Assembly: GCF_003480315.1 (NCBI RefSeq)
Contig: NZ_QUIV01000008.1
Span: forward strand, 79,745 to 143,744
Direction: 5' to 3'
Origin: Clostridium sp. AM33-3
GTDB lineage: Bacteria; Bacillota; Clostridia; Lachnospirales; Lachnospiraceae
Length of the DNA stretch: 64,000 nt
Part shown: piece after piece, positions 16,811-28,189 of the stretch
Position numbering within the stretch: the stretch's first letter is position 1
How the letters are laid out: the number at the start of each line of letters is the position of its first letter
Notes under the pieces: generated by a model
Databases searched by the model: none
The model's input: only the letters and a program-made list of their open reading frames with translations
Told to the model about the DNA's origin: nothing
Translations under genes and position numbers: made by a program

Positions 16811-16957
16811 TTATCTGTTTGCGTTCTCGCAGCTCTGGTTGCCAACGGTGCAGGAAGTCTTGCATGCAGACTGACAGGAAGTCTGGCACTCGCCGCATCC
16901 GCCCTTCTTCATGGACTCCTTCAGAGTTTTATTGTTTAAAGTCTTTACATGTTTCAT
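16811..16957 (-). CDS. scfA: SCIFF six-cysteine ribosomal peptide precursor
   Basis: A 48-residue peptide starting MKHVKTLNNKTLKESMKKGG and ending SCENANR. Six cysteines are at positions 21, 24, 28, 32, 36 and 43, the defining six-cys-in-forty-five pattern. The N-terminal half acts as leader. The threonine in CKTSC-type segments is the known kind of acceptor for the thioether link made by ScfB. ATG at 16957 follows GGAGG by eight bases. It is first in an operon with scfB, secDF, tgt and yajC; it is near-universal in Clostridia but of unknown function. Confidence 0.97.
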   Translation of the reverse strand: MKHVKTLNNKTLKESMKKGGCGECQTSCQSACKTSCTVGNQSCENANR

Positions 16958-17038
16958 GATATCTGCCTCCTGTATTATTCTTGCTCTCTGCCGCCCTTAT
17001 CTGACCCTCAAAGGCTGCAATTGCATATTTTCGCGTTG

Positions 17039-17067
17039 ATTATACCATATACAGGGAGCGTCCGCAA
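17039..17067 (-). promoter_or_regulatory. Promoter of the scfA operon
   Basis: Minus strand TTGCGG (17062-17067), 17-base spacer, TATAAT (17039-17044) preceded by TGG (extended -10). Predicted start about 17032, giving a leader of about 75 bases before scfA. Confidence 0.7.
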
Positions 17068-17074
17068 GTTAAAG

Positions 17075-18511
17075 TTATGAGATAGGCCGGAACTGCGAAT
17101 AGCTTCTCCCCGGAATCATACCGCCGCGGTAGGAGGCCAGCTCGCTGACCGTCACCAGCTGAAACCCGCGCTTTACCAGCTCCGGGATAATCGTTTCGCT
17201 GGCATCCCCGGTGGCATCATACAAATCGTGCATCAAAATGATATCTCCGTCCTTTACCTTCTCGAGCACTGTCTGGATCGTCTGGGAGGCATCCCTGGTT
17301 TTCCAGTCCAGCGTGTCAATGCTCCAGAGAATCGCCGGCATGGAGATAGCGCCCGCGATATTCATGCCCTCCACCGTTTTTGCGCCGCCGCAGGGACGCA
17401 TCAGCACCGGAGAGATGCCGCAGGCATCGGAAACCACCTGATTTGTCGCCACCAGCTGATTCGCCAGATCAGCCGGAGATACCTTGGTCATCAGCGTATG
17501 GTCAAAGGTATGGTTTGCCACCTCACAGCCCTGGGCCACCATCTGTTTTAAAACATCCGGACTCTTGATAACCTGTTTGCCCACCATAAAAAAGGTAGCC
17601 CGGCCTCCGTTATCCTGCAGACACTTTAAGATCCGCGGCGTGACCGTAGGTGAGGGACCATCATCATAGGTCAGGGCCACCATGGGTCGGTTCGGATCAA
17701 TATTTCCGGCGTAAACCGCACCTCCGGTCCGCTTCACCACAGAAACCCGCACACCATCCACGCGAAGACCCACACCAACTGCTCCGGCCTCCGCACCGTC
17801 TGAAGCCCATTCTGTCCACTGGGAATCCTGCAGTACACTGTAAAGCACTTCATAGTAGGTTGCCAGATCTCCGGTCAGTTCCATGGCAATGCCCTCAAGA
17901 GGCATACTGCCGGCAGAATCTCCTGCCTCATTGCCATCCTCCTGCCAGTCCAGCCATCCGGTTCCGCTTAAGTTTACCCGGTAGCGGATGGTTCCGCTCA
18001 TGCCCTCCGGCTGCCCGTTCAGTGTCGCCCGTAGTGCTGTTATGTAAGAATTAGCCGGTGCCATGCTGTAGGAATTGTCTGCAAAGAAATGGCTCCAGCC
18101 CACTCCATTCACCGCGATGCCATATATGGCTCCCATATCCGGTAGATTGTCCCGGTACTGCTCAGCCGCCGCTGCAGCCAGGCTTTCTGCCTCTGCCGCG
18201 GAGGCGCTCATGCTTTCCTGCATTGCCGCTGCCTGTACAGCTGCCCTCTCTGCCTTCCAGCTTCGTACACGTCCGGAAACCGCAGCCACCAGCACACCAG
18301 TCAGTACGCAGACTGCCAGGAGCCCCAGGAGCACGATCCGCCGTTTCCGGCGCAGCTGCTTCATTCTCCGGGCCTTTCTTGCCCGCATCTCCCGGATCTC
18401 CCGCTCCGAAAGCGGTCGCCCCGGCCTTCCGCCAGGCTGCCAGGGTGCGTTTCCGCCTGTATTTCTCACAAAATTCCTGCTCGAATTCTCTCCCCCACGT
18501 ATCTGACTCAT
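17075..18511 (-). CDS. Polysaccharide deacetylase with ChW-type repeats, membrane-anchored
   Basis: Extracellular NodB-type carbohydrate esterase, likely acting on peptidoglycan or another surface glycan. After a basic cytoplasmic N-terminus, one transmembrane anchor (about residues 57-80) is followed by an Ala/Glu-rich stalk. Next comes a region with hydrophobic-W (ChW)-like repeats (GTGWLDWQEDGNEAG, DSQWTEWASDGAEAG). The deacetylase domain shows TYDDGPSPTVTP (catalytic and metal Asp), NHTFDH (metal His pair), RPCGGA, WSIDTLDW and ILMHDLY. ATG at 18511 has GGGAG five bases upstream. It lies downstream of rpoC in the same direction with a hairpin between. Confidence 0.9.
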   Translation of the reverse strand: MSQIRGGENSSRNFVRNTGGNAPWQPGGRPGRPLSEREIREMRARKARRMKQLRRKRRIVLLGLLAVCVLTGVLVAAVSGRVRSWKAERAAVQAAAMQESMSASAAEAESLAAAAAEQYRDNLPDMGAIYGIAVNGVGWSHFFADNSYSMAPANSYITALRATLNGQPEGMSGTIRYRVNLSGTGWLDWQEDGNEAGDSAGSMPLEGIAMELTGDLATYYEVLYSVLQDSQWTEWASDGAEAGAVGVGLRVDGVRVSVVKRTGGAVYAGNIDPNRPMVALTYDDGPSPTVTPRILKCLQDNGGRATFFMVGKQVIKSPDVLKQMVAQGCEVANHTFDHTLMTKVSPADLANQLVATNQVVSDACGISPVLMRPCGGAKTVEGMNIAGAISMPAILWSIDTLDWKTRDASQTIQTVLEKVKDGDIILMHDLYDATGDASETIIPELVKRGFQLVTVSELASYRGGMIPGRSYSQFRPIS

Positions 18512-18545
18512 ATATCTCCCATACTTTCTATAAAACGATATGTAT

Positions 18546-18597
18546 GAAAACGACCTCCGGTATTTTCTGCATGAAAATATAGGAAGTCGTTTTCTTA
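18546..18597 (-). terminator. Hairpin downstream of rpoC
   Basis: AAAACGACCTCC pairs with GGAAGTCGTTTT (one mismatch) around a long loop between rpoC and the deacetylase gene. The T tract on the minus strand is short (TTTT), so it may be a partial terminator. Confidence 0.5.
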
Positions 18598-18640
18598 CAT
18601 GCCCGGACCTACTGAGATTACGGTCAGGCTATATTATTTT

Positions 18641-21600
18641 TTACTCTTCGCTGTCGTCGATATCGAATACTTCCGGAGCCTCATCCTCCATATCCTCATC
18701 GCCGGAAAGCAGGATCTCATCATCATCCTCCAGAGCGACCTCATCCTGCGGCTCTACATCTGTGTTGAGCTTTACGGAACGGTAACGCTTCATACCGGTA
18801 CCTGCCGGGATCAGCTTACCAATGATAACGTTCTCCTTCAGACCGATCAGATGGTCAACCTTGCCGTTGATAGCCGCCTCGGTCAGAACCTTGGTGGTCT
18901 CCTGGAAGGATGCTGCAGACAGGAAGGAATCGGTAGCCAGGGATGCCTTGGTAATACCAAGCATAACCTGCTTGCCCTCTGCCGGCTGCTTGCCCTCTGC
19001 GATCAGAGCCTCATTCATCTCATTGAAGTCCAGAACATCCATGGAAACGCCCGGCAGCACATCGCTGTCGCCGCTCTCCTCAATGCGGATCTTCTTTAAC
19101 ATCTGACGAACGATCATCTCAACGTGCTTATCGTTGATTTCTACACCCTGCAGACGGTATACACGCTGTACCTCCTGGATCATGTAATCCTGTACTGCGC
19201 GGACACCCTTGATCTTTAAGATGTCGTGCGGATTTACGCTACCTTCGGTCAGCTCATCACCGGCCTCGATCACCTGCTCGTCCTGAACCTTGATTCTGGA
19301 ACCGTACGGGATCAGATAGGTCTTGGAATTGCCGGTTTCCGGATCAGTAACTACGATCTCACGTTTCTTCTTGGTATCTTTCAGGGTTACAACACCGCCA
19401 AACTCAGAGATGATCGCAAGACCCTTCGGCTTACGTGCCTCAAACAGCTCCTCTACTCGAGGAAGACCCTGTGTGATATCTCCACCTGCTACACCGCCGG
19501 TATGGAAGGTACGCATGGTCAGCTGGGTACCCGGCTCACCGATAGACTGTGCTGCGATGATGCCGACTGCCTCACCAACCTGTACCGGCTGGCCGGTTGC
19601 CATGTTGGCACCATAACATTTTGCACAGACACCGATGTGGGACTTACAGCTTAAGACAGTACGGATCTTTACAGAATCACGGCCCATTTTGTTCAGCGCC
19701 TTCATAACGGCTGCCGCACGCTTCGGAGTACACATATGGTTTGCCTTTACAACCACTTCTCCGGTCTCCGGATCGGTGATGGTCTCAGCAATGTAACGGC
19801 CGGTGATACGCTCCTCCAGGCTCTCGATGGTCTCTTTGCCATCGGTAAATGCCTTGATCTCCATGTACGGGATATCCTTGCCTTCGCAGCAGTCAACCTC
19901 ACGTACGATCAGATCCTGGGATACATCTACCAGACGACGGGTAAGGTAACCGGAGTCTGCGGTACGCAGCGCGGTATCGGACATACCCTTTCGTGCACCA
20001 TGAGCGGAAATGAAGTACTCCAGTACGTCAAGACCCTCACGGAAGTTGGATTTGATAGGAAGCTCGATGGTGTGACCGGTTGTATCTGCCATAAGTCCTC
20101 GCATACCTGCCAGCTGCTTGATCTGCTTATCAGATCCTCGCGCACCGGAGTCTGCCATCATGAAGATGTTGTTGTACTTATCCAGACCGCCTAACAGGTC
20201 TTTGGTCAGCTGGTCATCGGTAACCTTCCAGGTTTCAATAACCTCTTTATAACGCTCTTCCTCAGTGATAAGACCACGGCGGAAGTTCTTTGCAATACGG
20301 TCAACGGTTGCCTGAGCATCTGCCAGGAGCTGCGGCTTGGATGCCGGCACGGTCATATCCGCGATGGATACGGTCATGGCTGCTCTGGTGGAGTACTTGT
20401 AACCAATCGCCTTGATATCATCCAGGGTAACAGCAGTCTGGGTAGCGCCATGTACGTTGATGACCTTCTCCAGAATCTTCTTTAACTGTTTCTTTCCTAC
20501 GTGGAAATCAACCTCAAGAAGCAGCTCGTTGCCCGGAATGCTTCTGTCTACGAAGCCCAGATCCTGCGGGATGATCTCGTTGAAGATGAAACGGCCAAGT
20601 GTGGATTCTACAATTCCGGTCATCTCGGTGCCATCCGGCATGGTCTTGGTGATTCTTACCTTGATGCGGGAATGCAGGGTCACAGCAGCGTTCTCGTATG
20701 CAAGAATTGCCTCGTTTACGCTCTTGAAGATCATGCCCTCGCCGGTTGCGCCCGGGCGCTCCTGGGTCAGATAGTAGATACCAAGTACCATATCCTGGGA
20801 AGGAACGGCTACCGGACCACCATCAGACGGCTTTAACAGGTTGTTCGGAGACAGGAGCAGGAAACGGCACTCAGCCTGTGCTTCCTGGGTCAGCGGAAGA
20901 TGTACTGCCATCTGGTCTCCATCGAAGTCTGCGTTGAACGCGGTACATACCAGCGGATGCAGCTTGATCGCCTTACCTTCTACCAGGATCGGCTCGAAGG
21001 CCTGGATACCCAGTCTGTGCAGGGTAGGGGCACGGTTTAACATAACCGGATGCTCTTTGATGACATCCTCGAGTACATCCCACACCTCGGACTGCAGACG
21101 CTCTACCATCTTCTTTGCGCTCTTAATGTTGTGAGCGGTTCCGTTCTGAACAAGCTCCTTCATAACGAACGGCTTGAACAGCTCGATCGCCATCTCCTTC
21201 GGAAGACCGCACTGGTAGATCTTCAGCTCCGGTCCAACGACGATAACGGAACGTCCGGAATAGTCAACTCGCTTACCCAGCAGGTTCTGACGGAAACGTC
21301 CCTGCTTACCTTTCAGCATATCAGAAAGGGATTTCAGTGCACGGTTTCCAGGACCGGTGACCGGTCTGCCGCGGCGTCCGTTGTCGATGAGGGCATCGAC
21401 TGCCTCCTGCAGCATACGCTTTTCGTTACGGACAATGATATCCGGAGCGCCAAGCTCAAGCAGGCGGGCAAGACGGTTGTTACGGTTGATGATTCTTCTG
21501 TATAAATCGTTTAAGTCGGAGGTTGCGAAACGGCCGCCGTCCAGCTGTACCATCGGACGGATATCCGGCGGGATGACCGGGATCACGGTCATGATCATCC

Positions 21601-22294
21601 ACTCCGGCTTGTTTCCGGAATTGCGGAATGCCTCTACAACTTCCAGTCTCTTGATGATTCTTGCACGCTTCTGGCCGCTGGAATCCTTCAGCTCGCGTTT
21701 GAGCATTTCAGACTCCTTCTCCAGATCGATGCTCTGAAGAAGCTCAAGCACAGCCTCGGCACCCATTCCTACGCGGAAGTTGCCGTAGCCCCACTTTTCC
21801 ACCTCTTCGCGGTACTCTTTCTCGGAGAGTACCTGCTTGTACTGCAGGCTGGTCTGACCTGCGTCCAGAACGATGTAGGACGCAAAGTACAGAACCTTCT
21901 CCAGTACTCTCGGGGAAATATCCAGGATGAGACCCATACGGCTCGGGATACCCTTAAAGTACCAGATATGAGATACAGGAGCAGCCAGCTGAATGTGGCC
22001 GATACGCTCTCTGCGGACGCTGGCCTTGGTTACCTCAACGCCGCATCGGTCGCAGATCACGCCTTTGTATCTGATTTTTTTATATTTACCACAATGACAT
22101 TCCCAGTCCTTGCTCGGTCCGAAGATGCGCTCACAGAACAGACCGTCGCGCTCCGGTTTTAAAGTACGATAGTTGATGGTCTCCGGCTTTTTTACCTCGC
22201 CGTGTGACCACTCCAGAATCTTCTCCGGGGAAGCCAGGCCAATCTTAATGGCATCAAATGTCAATGGCTGATAAGTTTCATTTGTCTCAGGCAT
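18641..22294 (-). CDS. rpoC: RNA polymerase beta-prime subunit
   Basis: 1217-residue catalytic subunit of RNA polymerase. Recognisable are the N-terminal zinc site ([20 protein letters not shown]), the catalytic [12 protein letters not shown], the second zinc site around [13 protein letters not shown], and the trigger-loop/bridge region ([20 protein letters not shown]). The very acidic C-terminal tail is typical of Firmicutes. The start ATG at 22294 has AAGGGAG upstream; 18 bases separate it from rpoB. Cotranscribed with rpoB. Confidence 0.99.
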   Translation of the reverse strand: MPETNETYQPLTFDAIKIGLASPEKILEWSHGEVKKPETINYRTLKPERDGLFCERIFGPSKDWECHCGKYKKIRYKGVICDRCGVEVTKASVRRERIGHIQLAAPVSHIWYFKGIPSRMGLILDISPRVLEKVLYFASYIVLDAGQTSLQYKQVLSEKEYREEVEKWGYGNFRVGMGAEAVLELLQSIDLEKESEMLKRELKDSSGQKRARIIKRLEVVEAFRNSGNKPEWMIMTVIPVIPPDIRPMVQLDGGRFATSDLNDLYRRIINRNNRLARLLELGAPDIIVRNEKRMLQEAVDALIDNGRRGRPVTGPGNRALKSLSDMLKGKQGRFRQNLLGKRVDYSGRSVIVVGPELKIYQCGLPKEMAIELFKPFVMKELVQNGTAHNIKSAKKMVERLQSEVWDVLEDVIKEHPVMLNRAPTLHRLGIQAFEPILVEGKAIKLHPLVCTAFNADFDGDQMAVHLPLTQEAQAECRFLLLSPNNLLKPSDGGPVAVPSQDMVLGIYYLTQERPGATGEGMIFKSVNEAILAYENAAVTLHSRIKVRITKTMPDGTEMTGIVESTLGRFIFNEIIPQDLGFVDRSIPGNELLLEVDFHVGKKQLKKILEKVINVHGATQTAVTLDDIKAIGYKYSTRAAMTVSIADMTVPASKPQLLADAQATVDRIAKNFRRGLITEEERYKEVIETWKVTDDQLTKDLLGGLDKYNNIFMMADSGARGSDKQIKQLAGMRGLMADTTGHTIELPIKSNFREGLDVLEYFISAHGARKGMSDTALRTADSGYLTRRLVDVSQDLIVREVDCCEGKDIPYMEIKAFTDGKETIESLEERITGRYIAETITDPETGEVVVKANHMCTPKRAAAVMKALNKMGRDSVKIRTVLSCKSHIGVCAKCYGANMATGQPVQVGEAVGIIAAQSIGEPGTQLTMRTFHTGGVAGGDITQGLPRVEELFEARKPKGLAIISEFGGVVTLKDTKKKREIVVTDPETGNSKTYLIPYGSRIKVQDEQVIEAGDELTEGSVNPHDILKIKGVRAVQDYMIQEVQRVYRLQGVEINDKHVEMIVRQMLKKIRIEESGDSDVLPGVSMDVLDFNEMNEALIAEGKQPAEGKQVMLGITKASLATDSFLSAASFQETTKVLTEAAINGKVDHLIGLKENVIIGKLIPAGTGMKRYRSVKLNTDVEPQDEVALEDDDEILLSGDEDMEDEAPEVFDIDDSEE

Positions 22295-22312
22295 GAGCGT
22301 TACTCCCTTCTA

Positions 22313-25300
22313 TTATTCTTCATCAAAGGAATCATCGGTGTAATCGTCAGATTCCCCTTCGAAATCATCGCTGCTGTCATCGTCACCCTCGACGCCAACC
22401 AGCTCTCCATCCTTGAACTCCTGCTGCTGATAGCCGTAGTCGCCAAAGGACTCATCACGGTTGTAGCGGCTGTCACCCTCGATGATGTGACGCAGATCGG
22501 TCTCGCCGTAATCTACGTTCTCACCGATCTCAACCTCGGTTCCGTCGTCACGCAGTACGCTTACATCCAGGCCAAGGGACTGCAGCTCTTTTAACAGTAC
22601 CTTGAAGGACTCCGGAATACCCGGCTCAGGGATGTTCTCGCCCTTGATGATCGCCTCGTAGGTCTTCACACGTCCGACAACATCATCGGACTTCACGGTC
22701 AGGATCTCCTGCAGGGTGTAGGATGCACCATACGCCTCCAGAGCCCAAACCTCCATCTCACCGAAACGCTGTCCGCCGAACTGTGCCTTACCACCCAGAG
22801 GCTGCTGGGTAACAAGGGAGTATGGGCCAGTGGAACGTGCATGGATCTTATCGTCAACCAGGTGATGCAGCTTCAGGTAATGCATGTGGCCGATGGTTAC
22901 CGGGCTGTCAAAGTACTCTCCGGTACGTCCGTCACGCAGTCTTACTTTACCGTCGCGCCGGAGCGGAACGCCCTTCCACAGCTCACGGTGCTCCAGATGG
23001 GAGCCTAAGTAATCCATAACTTCCGGTTTCAGGATCTCTTTGTATTTCTCTTCAAACTCCTCCCAGGAGGTGTTTACGTAATCGTTGGCAATTTCCAGGG
23101 TATCCATGATGTCTACCTCGTTCGCGCCCTCGAATACCGGGGTGGAAATGTTAAAGCCCAGTGCCTTACATGCAAGGCTTAAGTGCATCTCCAGGACCTG
23201 TCCGATGTTCATTCGGGAAGGTACGCCCAGCGGGTTCAGCACGATATCCAGCGGACGTCCGTTCGGCAGGAACGGCATATCCTCTACCGGAAGCACGCGG
23301 GAAACGACACCCTTGTTACCATGACGTCCTGCCATCTTATCACCTACAGAAATCTTACGTTTCTGAGCAATATAAATGCGGACAGTCTGGTTTACGCCAG
23401 GAGCCAGCTCATCGCCGTTCTCTCTGGTAAATACTTTTGCGTCGATAATAACGCCGTAAGCACCGTGCGGTACCTTTAAGGAGGTATCTCTTACCTCTCT
23501 TGCCTTCTCACCGAAGATGGCACGCAGCAGTCTCTCCTCTGCAGTCAGCTCAGTCTCACCCTTCGGGGTAACCTTACCAACCAGGATATCACCGGCACGG
23601 ACCTCTGCACCGATACGGATGATACCTCTCTCGTCCAGGTCCTTTAACGCATCGTCGCCGACACCCGGAACGTCGCGGGTGATCTCTTCCGGTCCGAGCT
23701 TGGTATCACGGGCTTCTGCCTCATACTCCTCAATATGAACGGAGGTGTAGACATCTTCCATAACCAGTCTCTCACTTAAGAGAACCGCATCCTCGTAGTT
23801 GTAACCCTCCCAGGTCATGAATCCGATCAGCGGGTTCTTACCGAGAGCGATCTCACCGTTGCTGGTAGACGGACCGTCTGCAATGACCTCGCCTGCCTCA
23901 ACATGGTCGTTCTTATAAACGAGCGGCTTCTGGTTGTAGCAGTTGGACTGGTTGCTTCGGGAGAATTTGATCAGATGGTAAACATCTTTCGCGCCGTTGT
24001 CATCTCTCTTGATGATGATCTCGTTGGAAGCGGAACGCTCAACAACACCGGCATGCTTTGCAACAACGCAGACACCAGAGTCAACCGCAGACTTGCCCTC
24101 GATACCGGTACCTACTGCAGGAGCCTCGGTTCTTAAAAGCGGAACGGCCTGACGCTGCATGTTGGATCCCATCAGAGCACGGTTTGCATCGTCGTTCTGA
24201 AGGAACGGGATCATGGAGGTTGCTACGGAGAATACCATCTTAGGAGATACGTCCATTAAGTCGATGGCTCTCTTCTGGAACTCGGAAGTCTCCTCACGGA
24301 AACGGCCGGCTACGTTATTGTGTACGAAATAGCCATTCTCGTCTAACTGGGTGTTTGCCTGTGCGACAACGAAGTTATCCTCCTCGTCTGCGGTCAGGTA
24401 TACAACCTCATCGGTTACACGCGGGTTGGCCGGATCGGTTTTATCTACAACACGGTACGGAGCCTCGATGAAGCCGTACTCATTGACCTTTGCATAGGTT
24501 GCCAGAGAGTTGATCAGACCGATGTTCGGTCCCTCAGGAGTCTCGATCGGGCACATACGTCCGTAATGGGTGTAATGTACATCTCGAACCTCGAATCCGG
24601 CACGGTCACGGGACAGACCGCCAGGTCCCAGTGCAGAGAGACGTCTCTTGTGAGTCAGCTCAGACAGCGGGTTGTTCTGGTCCATGAACTGGGACAGCTG
24701 GGAGCTTCCGAAGAACTCCTTCACTGCTGCGGTGACCGGTTTGATGTTGATCAGGGACTGCGGGGTAATGCCGTCCATATCCTGGGTGGTCATACGCTCT
24801 CTTACCACACGCTCCATACGGGACAGACCGATGCGGTACTGGTTCTGTAAGAGCTCACCGACGGCACGGATACGACGGTTGCCCAGATGGTCGATATCGT
24901 CCGGGGTACCGATTCCGCCTTCCAGATGCATGTTGTAGTTGATGGAAGCAATGATGTCTTCCTTGGTAATGTGCTTCGGAATCAGCTCGGTGATATTCTT
25001 ATGAACCAGCTTCTTTAACTCTTCCTGGTCATCACCAGCTTCTTCCAGAATCGTTTTTAATACCGGATAATATACTAACTCTGTAACACCGGCTTCCTTC
25101 GGATCGAAGTCTACATATGCTGCCAGGTCAACCATTAAGTTGGACAGCACCTTGTAGTTTCTCTCCTCAGTCTGGATCATGACATACGGAACTGCCGCAT
25201 TCTGCAGGGTAGTTGCCAGCTCTTTGTCGATCTTGGTACCAGCCTCTGCCAGAATCTCTCCGGTTGTCTCATCCACTACATCCTCAGCCAGGATCTGGCC

Positions 25301-26170
25301 TTTGATGCGGTTTTTAAAGTGAAGCTTCTTATTGAATTTATATCTGCCGACTTTGGCCAGGTCATAACGGCGCGGGTCAAAGAACATGCTGTTTAACAGG
25401 CTTTCTGCACTATCAACGGATAACGGCTCGCCCGGACGGATCTTGCGGTAGAGCTCTAACAGACCATCCTGATAGCTCTCTGCAGTATCTTTGCCAAAGC
25501 TTGCCAGCAGTTTCGGTTCTTCACCGAACAGATCAATGATCTCCGCATTGGTGCCATAGCCCAGTGCACGCACCAGTACGGTTACCGGAACCTTACGGGT
25601 ACGGTCTACGCGAACGTAGAAGATATCATTGGAGTCAGTCTCATACTCAAGCCATGCACCACGGTTCGGGATTACGGTACAGGTGTACAGTTCCTTACCG
25701 ATCTTGTCGTGTCCGATTCCGTAGTAAATGCCCGGAGAACGGACCAGCTGGCTTACGATAACTCGTTCAGCGCCGTTGATGACGAATGAGCCGGTATCGG
25801 TCATGAGCGGAAGATCTCCCATAAAGATCTCGTGCTCGTTGATCTCTTCTTTGTCCTTATTGTAAAGTCTTACCTTTACCTTTAAAGGTGCAGCGTAAGT
25901 TGCGTCGCGTTCTTTGCATTCTTCGATGTTGTATTTGACTTCATCTTTACATAATGTAAAATCAACGAATTCGAGGCTTAAATGACCTGCGAAATCGGAG
26001 ATTGGGGAGATATCTTCAAATACTTCCTTCAATCCTTCATCGAGGAACCACTGATAGGAGTCTTTCTGAATCTCAATCAGGTTTGGCATCTCAAGAACTT
26101 CTTTCTGTCTTGAGTAGCTCATTCTAACGCTCTTTCCCGATGTGACCGGGCGCATTCTGCTTTTCTCCAT
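22313..26170 (-). CDS. rpoB: RNA polymerase beta subunit
   Basis: 1285-residue beta subunit. Typical segments include [20 protein letters not shown] (rifampicin pocket), [25 protein letters not shown] and [20 protein letters not shown]. The rifampicin-region residues seen (Q-F-D-N, H, R, S) look wild-type. ATG at 26170 follows AGGGGTGA; in-frame codons farther upstream (to 26257) lack a ribosome site. An acidic tail follows the conserved end. rplJ-rplL, the usual upstream neighbours, are not here: a divergent gene replaces them, so rpoBC has its own promoter. Confidence 0.99.
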   Translation of the reverse strand: MEKSRMRPVTSGKSVRMSYSRQKEVLEMPNLIEIQKDSYQWFLDEGLKEVFEDISPISDFAGHLSLEFVDFTLCKDEVKYNIEECKERDATYAAPLKVKVRLYNKDKEEINEHEIFMGDLPLMTDTGSFVINGAERVIVSQLVRSPGIYYGIGHDKIGKELYTCTVIPNRGAWLEYETDSNDIFYVRVDRTRKVPVTVLVRALGYGTNAEIIDLFGEEPKLLASFGKDTAESYQDGLLELYRKIRPGEPLSVDSAESLLNSMFFDPRRYDLAKVGRYKFNKKLHFKNRIKGQILAEDVVDETTGEILAEAGTKIDKELATTLQNAAVPYVMIQTEERNYKVLSNLMVDLAAYVDFDPKEAGVTELVYYPVLKTILEEAGDDQEELKKLVHKNITELIPKHITKEDIIASINYNMHLEGGIGTPDDIDHLGNRRIRAVGELLQNQYRIGLSRMERVVRERMTTQDMDGITPQSLINIKPVTAAVKEFFGSSQLSQFMDQNNPLSELTHKRRLSALGPGGLSRDRAGFEVRDVHYTHYGRMCPIETPEGPNIGLINSLATYAKVNEYGFIEAPYRVVDKTDPANPRVTDEVVYLTADEEDNFVVAQANTQLDENGYFVHNNVAGRFREETSEFQKRAIDLMDVSPKMVFSVATSMIPFLQNDDANRALMGSNMQRQAVPLLRTEAPAVGTGIEGKSAVDSGVCVVAKHAGVVERSASNEIIIKRDDNGAKDVYHLIKFSRSNQSNCYNQKPLVYKNDHVEAGEVIADGPSTSNGEIALGKNPLIGFMTWEGYNYEDAVLLSERLVMEDVYTSVHIEEYEAEARDTKLGPEEITRDVPGVGDDALKDLDERGIIRIGAEVRAGDILVGKVTPKGETELTAEERLLRAIFGEKAREVRDTSLKVPHGAYGVIIDAKVFTRENGDELAPGVNQTVRIYIAQKRKISVGDKMAGRHGNKGVVSRVLPVEDMPFLPNGRPLDIVLNPLGVPSRMNIGQVLEMHLSLACKALGFNISTPVFEGANEVDIMDTLEIANDYVNTSWEEFEEKYKEILKPEVMDYLGSHLEHRELWKGVPLRRDGKVRLRDGRTGEYFDSPVTIGHMHYLKLHHLVDDKIHARSTGPYSLVTQQPLGGKAQFGGQRFGEMEVWALEAYGASYTLQEILTVKSDDVVGRVKTYEAIIKGENIPEPGIPESFKVLLKELQSLGLDVSVLRDDGTEVEIGENVDYGETDLRHIIEGDSRYNRDESFGDYGYQQQEFKDGELVGVEGDDDSSDDFEGESDDYTDDSFDEE

Positions 26171-26255
26171 TGACGTTTCACCCCTGTTTTCTAATCTAAT
26201 TTCTGGCGTATTTTTGGGCGCAAAAAGCCCAGAACGCCACAATAGTGCACACTCC

Positions 26256-26284
26256 ATAATATCATACGCCTGTCAAGGTGTCAA
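26256..26284 (-). promoter_or_regulatory. rpoBp: Promoter of rpoBC
   Basis: Minus strand TTGACA (26279-26284), 17-base spacer, TATTAT (26256-26261): near-consensus sigma-A promoter, about 85 bases ahead of the rpoB start codon. Confidence 0.8.
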
Positions 26285-26292
26285 GTTTTTCC

Positions 26293-26321
26293 TTGATTTT
26301 TTTTGCCGAAAATGCTATACT
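26293..26321 (+). promoter_or_regulatory. Promoter of the divergent membrane protein gene
   Basis: TTGATT (26293-26298), 17-base spacer, TATACT (26316-26321). Its -35 lies only eight bases from the -35 of the rpoB promoter on the other strand, so the two promoters are back to back. Confidence 0.75.
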
Positions 26322-26374
26322 TTTCGTACAGGTGTGTCCTGTTACACAAAAGAACCTAATGGAGGTATTGCCCA

Positions 26375-26821
26375 ATGCATCTTGTTTTAAACGTTTTGCT
26401 GGTAATTCTGGTGATCGCAGTCATTGCTCTTGCGGTTCTGTACTTCTTGGGAAGGAAGCTCGAAAAACGTCAGGTTGAGCAGCAACAGCTTCTGGAAATG
26501 TCCAAACAGACGGTTTCCATGCTGGTCATCGACAAAAAGAAGATGAAGATCAAAGAATCCGGTCTTCCGAAAATCGTCTATGAGCAGACTCCGAAGTACA
26601 TGCGCTGGGCGAAGGTTCCGGTTGTAAAGGCGAAGGTAGGTCCGAAGGTTATGACCCTGCTGGCAGATGAGCGCGTGTTTGCATCTCTCCCGGTTAAGAC
26701 CGAGGCAAAAGTAGTCGTAAGCGGTCTTTACATTACCGAGATCAAGAGCGTCCGCGGCGGAGCGATCCCGCAGGCACCGAAGAAAAAAGGTTTCTTCGCA
26801 AGATTTAAAAAAGACAATTAA
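26375..26821 (+). CDS. Conserved single-pass membrane protein of unknown function
   Basis: 148 residues. One N-terminal transmembrane helix (LVLNVLLVILVIAVIALAVLYFLG, about residues 3-26; shown here only as a hydrophobic span) is followed by a basic cytoplasmic part with a short coiled-coil-like stretch, a small beta-rich domain (about 45-130) and a lysine-rich tail GFFARFKKDN. I do not recognise a named family; similar proteins are expected in Lachnospiraceae. ATG at 26375 has GGAGG nine bases ahead. It is monocistronic, divergent from rpoB, with a strong terminator after it. Confidence 0.75.
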   Translation: MHLVLNVLLVILVIAVIALAVLYFLGRKLEKRQVEQQQLLEMSKQTVSMLVIDKKKMKIKESGLPKIVYEQTPKYMRWAKVPVVKAKVGPKVMTLLADERVFASLPVKTEAKVVVSGLYITEIKSVRGGAIPQAPKKKGFFARFKKDN

Positions 26822-26833
26822 ATCATGAACGCC

Positions 26834-26875
26834 AAAAGAAGAGGTAAGCGCCAGGCGCCTGCCTCTTCTTTTTCT
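26834..26875. terminator. Bidirectional terminator
   Basis: AAAGAAGAGG pairs with CCTCTTCTTT around a GC-rich inner loop (GCGCC-AGGCGCC). Lies between the membrane protein gene (plus) and the DUF1934 gene (minus), with T-rich flanks on the plus side. Confidence 0.85.
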
Positions 26876-27325
26876 TTACGCTTCCCCAAGCTCCAGCTTC
26901 GCACAGCCCTTGGATGTCACATCCAGGACAATGCGGCAGTCGGATACATGGTCGTAATTGATATCGAGGGAATACTCTACCTCTACCTTCAGGTGATCAT
27001 CCTCTTCCTCAAAGCCAATCCGGCTCGTAGTCATCTCCACCAGCATCTCTCCCATGGGAGTCGCATAATGGGTCTGGGTCTTTTTGTCCACCTCAAACAC
27101 CATACTGGCAGATATCGGCCCGCTTTTCCTGATCTCCAGCTTATCTGGTGTCAGCTTCATGGTGTTGCGGATCGTTCCGTCCGTTCCCTCCATGACCTCA
27201 TCATAGATCAGGTAATGCTTGTTATTCTTCCAGAAGTAATCACCGGCCGTGATCACCTCTACCACGCCCTCATCGTCCTCCATGGACTGGAGGCCGCTTA
27301 AGCGAATCAGTACATCTCTTGTCAT
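26876..27325 (-). CDS. DUF1934 domain protein (calycin-like)
   Basis: 149-residue protein of the DUF1934/YwiB type, predicted to form a lipocalin-like beta barrel; function unknown. The alternating beta pattern with YDEVMEGTDGTIRNTMKL, an IGFEEEDDHLKVEVEYSLDI stretch and a C-terminal LDVTSKG matches the family. ATG at 27325 is preferred over an upstream TTG at 27334 because GAGG lies just ahead of it. It is last in the ddl-murI operon, 36 bases after murI. Its link to cell-wall precursor genes is positional only. Confidence 0.8.
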   Translation of the reverse strand: MTRDVLIRLSGLQSMEDDEGVVEVITAGDYFWKNNKHYLIYDEVMEGTDGTIRNTMKLTPDKLEIRKSGPISASMVFEVDKKTQTHYATPMGEMLVEMTTSRIGFEEEDDHLKVEVEYSLDINYDHVSDCRIVLDVTSKGCAKLELGEA

Positions 27326-27361
27326 AATCCTCAACTCTCTTATGGCATTTCTATCGCATTT

Positions 27362-28183
27362 TTAATATTCTTCGATATTGATCTTCTTCGTTTCCTTTAC
27401 ATCTTCCGGTAATATGGAGCTTGCGAAATCTGTAAATTTCTCCGCCAGGTCACTGACATAAAACTGATACTTCTCCCCTGCAAACGGTGCGAACGGATCG
27501 CGGCTCAGCCCATGCTCCGCAAGAAGTCCGCGAAGCTCGATCGCGGTCTCATAAGCCGGATTCACCAGAGTGACATCCTCCCCCATCAGCCGTCTCATGG
27601 TAGAGCGCAGCAGCGGATAATGTGTACAGCCAAGCACCAGGGTGTCAATATAGCGCTCCTTCAAAATGCTCAGATACCGGGAAGCGATCTCATCTGTCAC
27701 CGGATCATGAAGCCACCCTTCCTCCACCAGCGGAACAAACAGCGGACAGGATTTGCCGAACACCTGAATGCCCGGCTTCATCTTTTTCATGACCTCCGTG
27801 TAAATACCGCTGCCGATGGTCGCTTCCGTTCCAATGACACCGATACGGCCGTTTCTGGTAGATTCCACAGCCGTCTTTGCCCCGGCATGGATCACACCAA
27901 TGATCGGAATATCCGACTCTGCCGCCACAGTATCCAGAGTCAGAGCCGTTGCCGTGTTGCAGGCAATGACAATGGCCTTCACCTCCCTGGTCCGCAGGAA
28001 ACGGATAATCTGGCGGGAATAACGCAGGACCGTATCCCGGGATTTACTTCCGTAGGGGACCCTTGCGGTATCTCCAAAATAAACGATCCGCTCATCCGGC
28101 AGCTGCCGCATGATCTCTCTTGCTACCGTCAGGCCCCCCACACCGGAATCGAATACGCCAACCGGCGCGTTTCTGTCACTCAT
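27362..28183 (-). CDS. murI: Glutamate racemase
   Basis: Converts L-glutamate to D-glutamate for peptidoglycan. The two catalytic cysteines are in VIACNTATAL (about residue 73) and LGCTHYPLL (about 185), with GVFDSGVGGLTV at the N-terminus, the family signature. The length of 273 residues is normal. ATG at 28183 has GAGGTAGG upstream. Only six bases separate it from ddl, so D-Ala-D-Ala and D-Glu supply are coregulated here. Confidence 0.97.
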   Translation of the reverse strand: MSDRNAPVGVFDSGVGGLTVAREIMRQLPDERIVYFGDTARVPYGSKSRDTVLRYSRQIIRFLRTREVKAIVIACNTATALTLDTVAAESDIPIIGVIHAGAKTAVESTRNGRIGVIGTEATIGSGIYTEVMKKMKPGIQVFGKSCPLFVPLVEEGWLHDPVTDEIASRYLSILKERYIDTLVLGCTHYPLLRSTMRRLMGEDVTLVNPAYETAIELRGLLAEHGLSRDPFAPFAGEKYQFYVSDLAEKFTDFASSILPEDVKETKKINIEEY

Positions 28184-28189
28184 GGCTTC

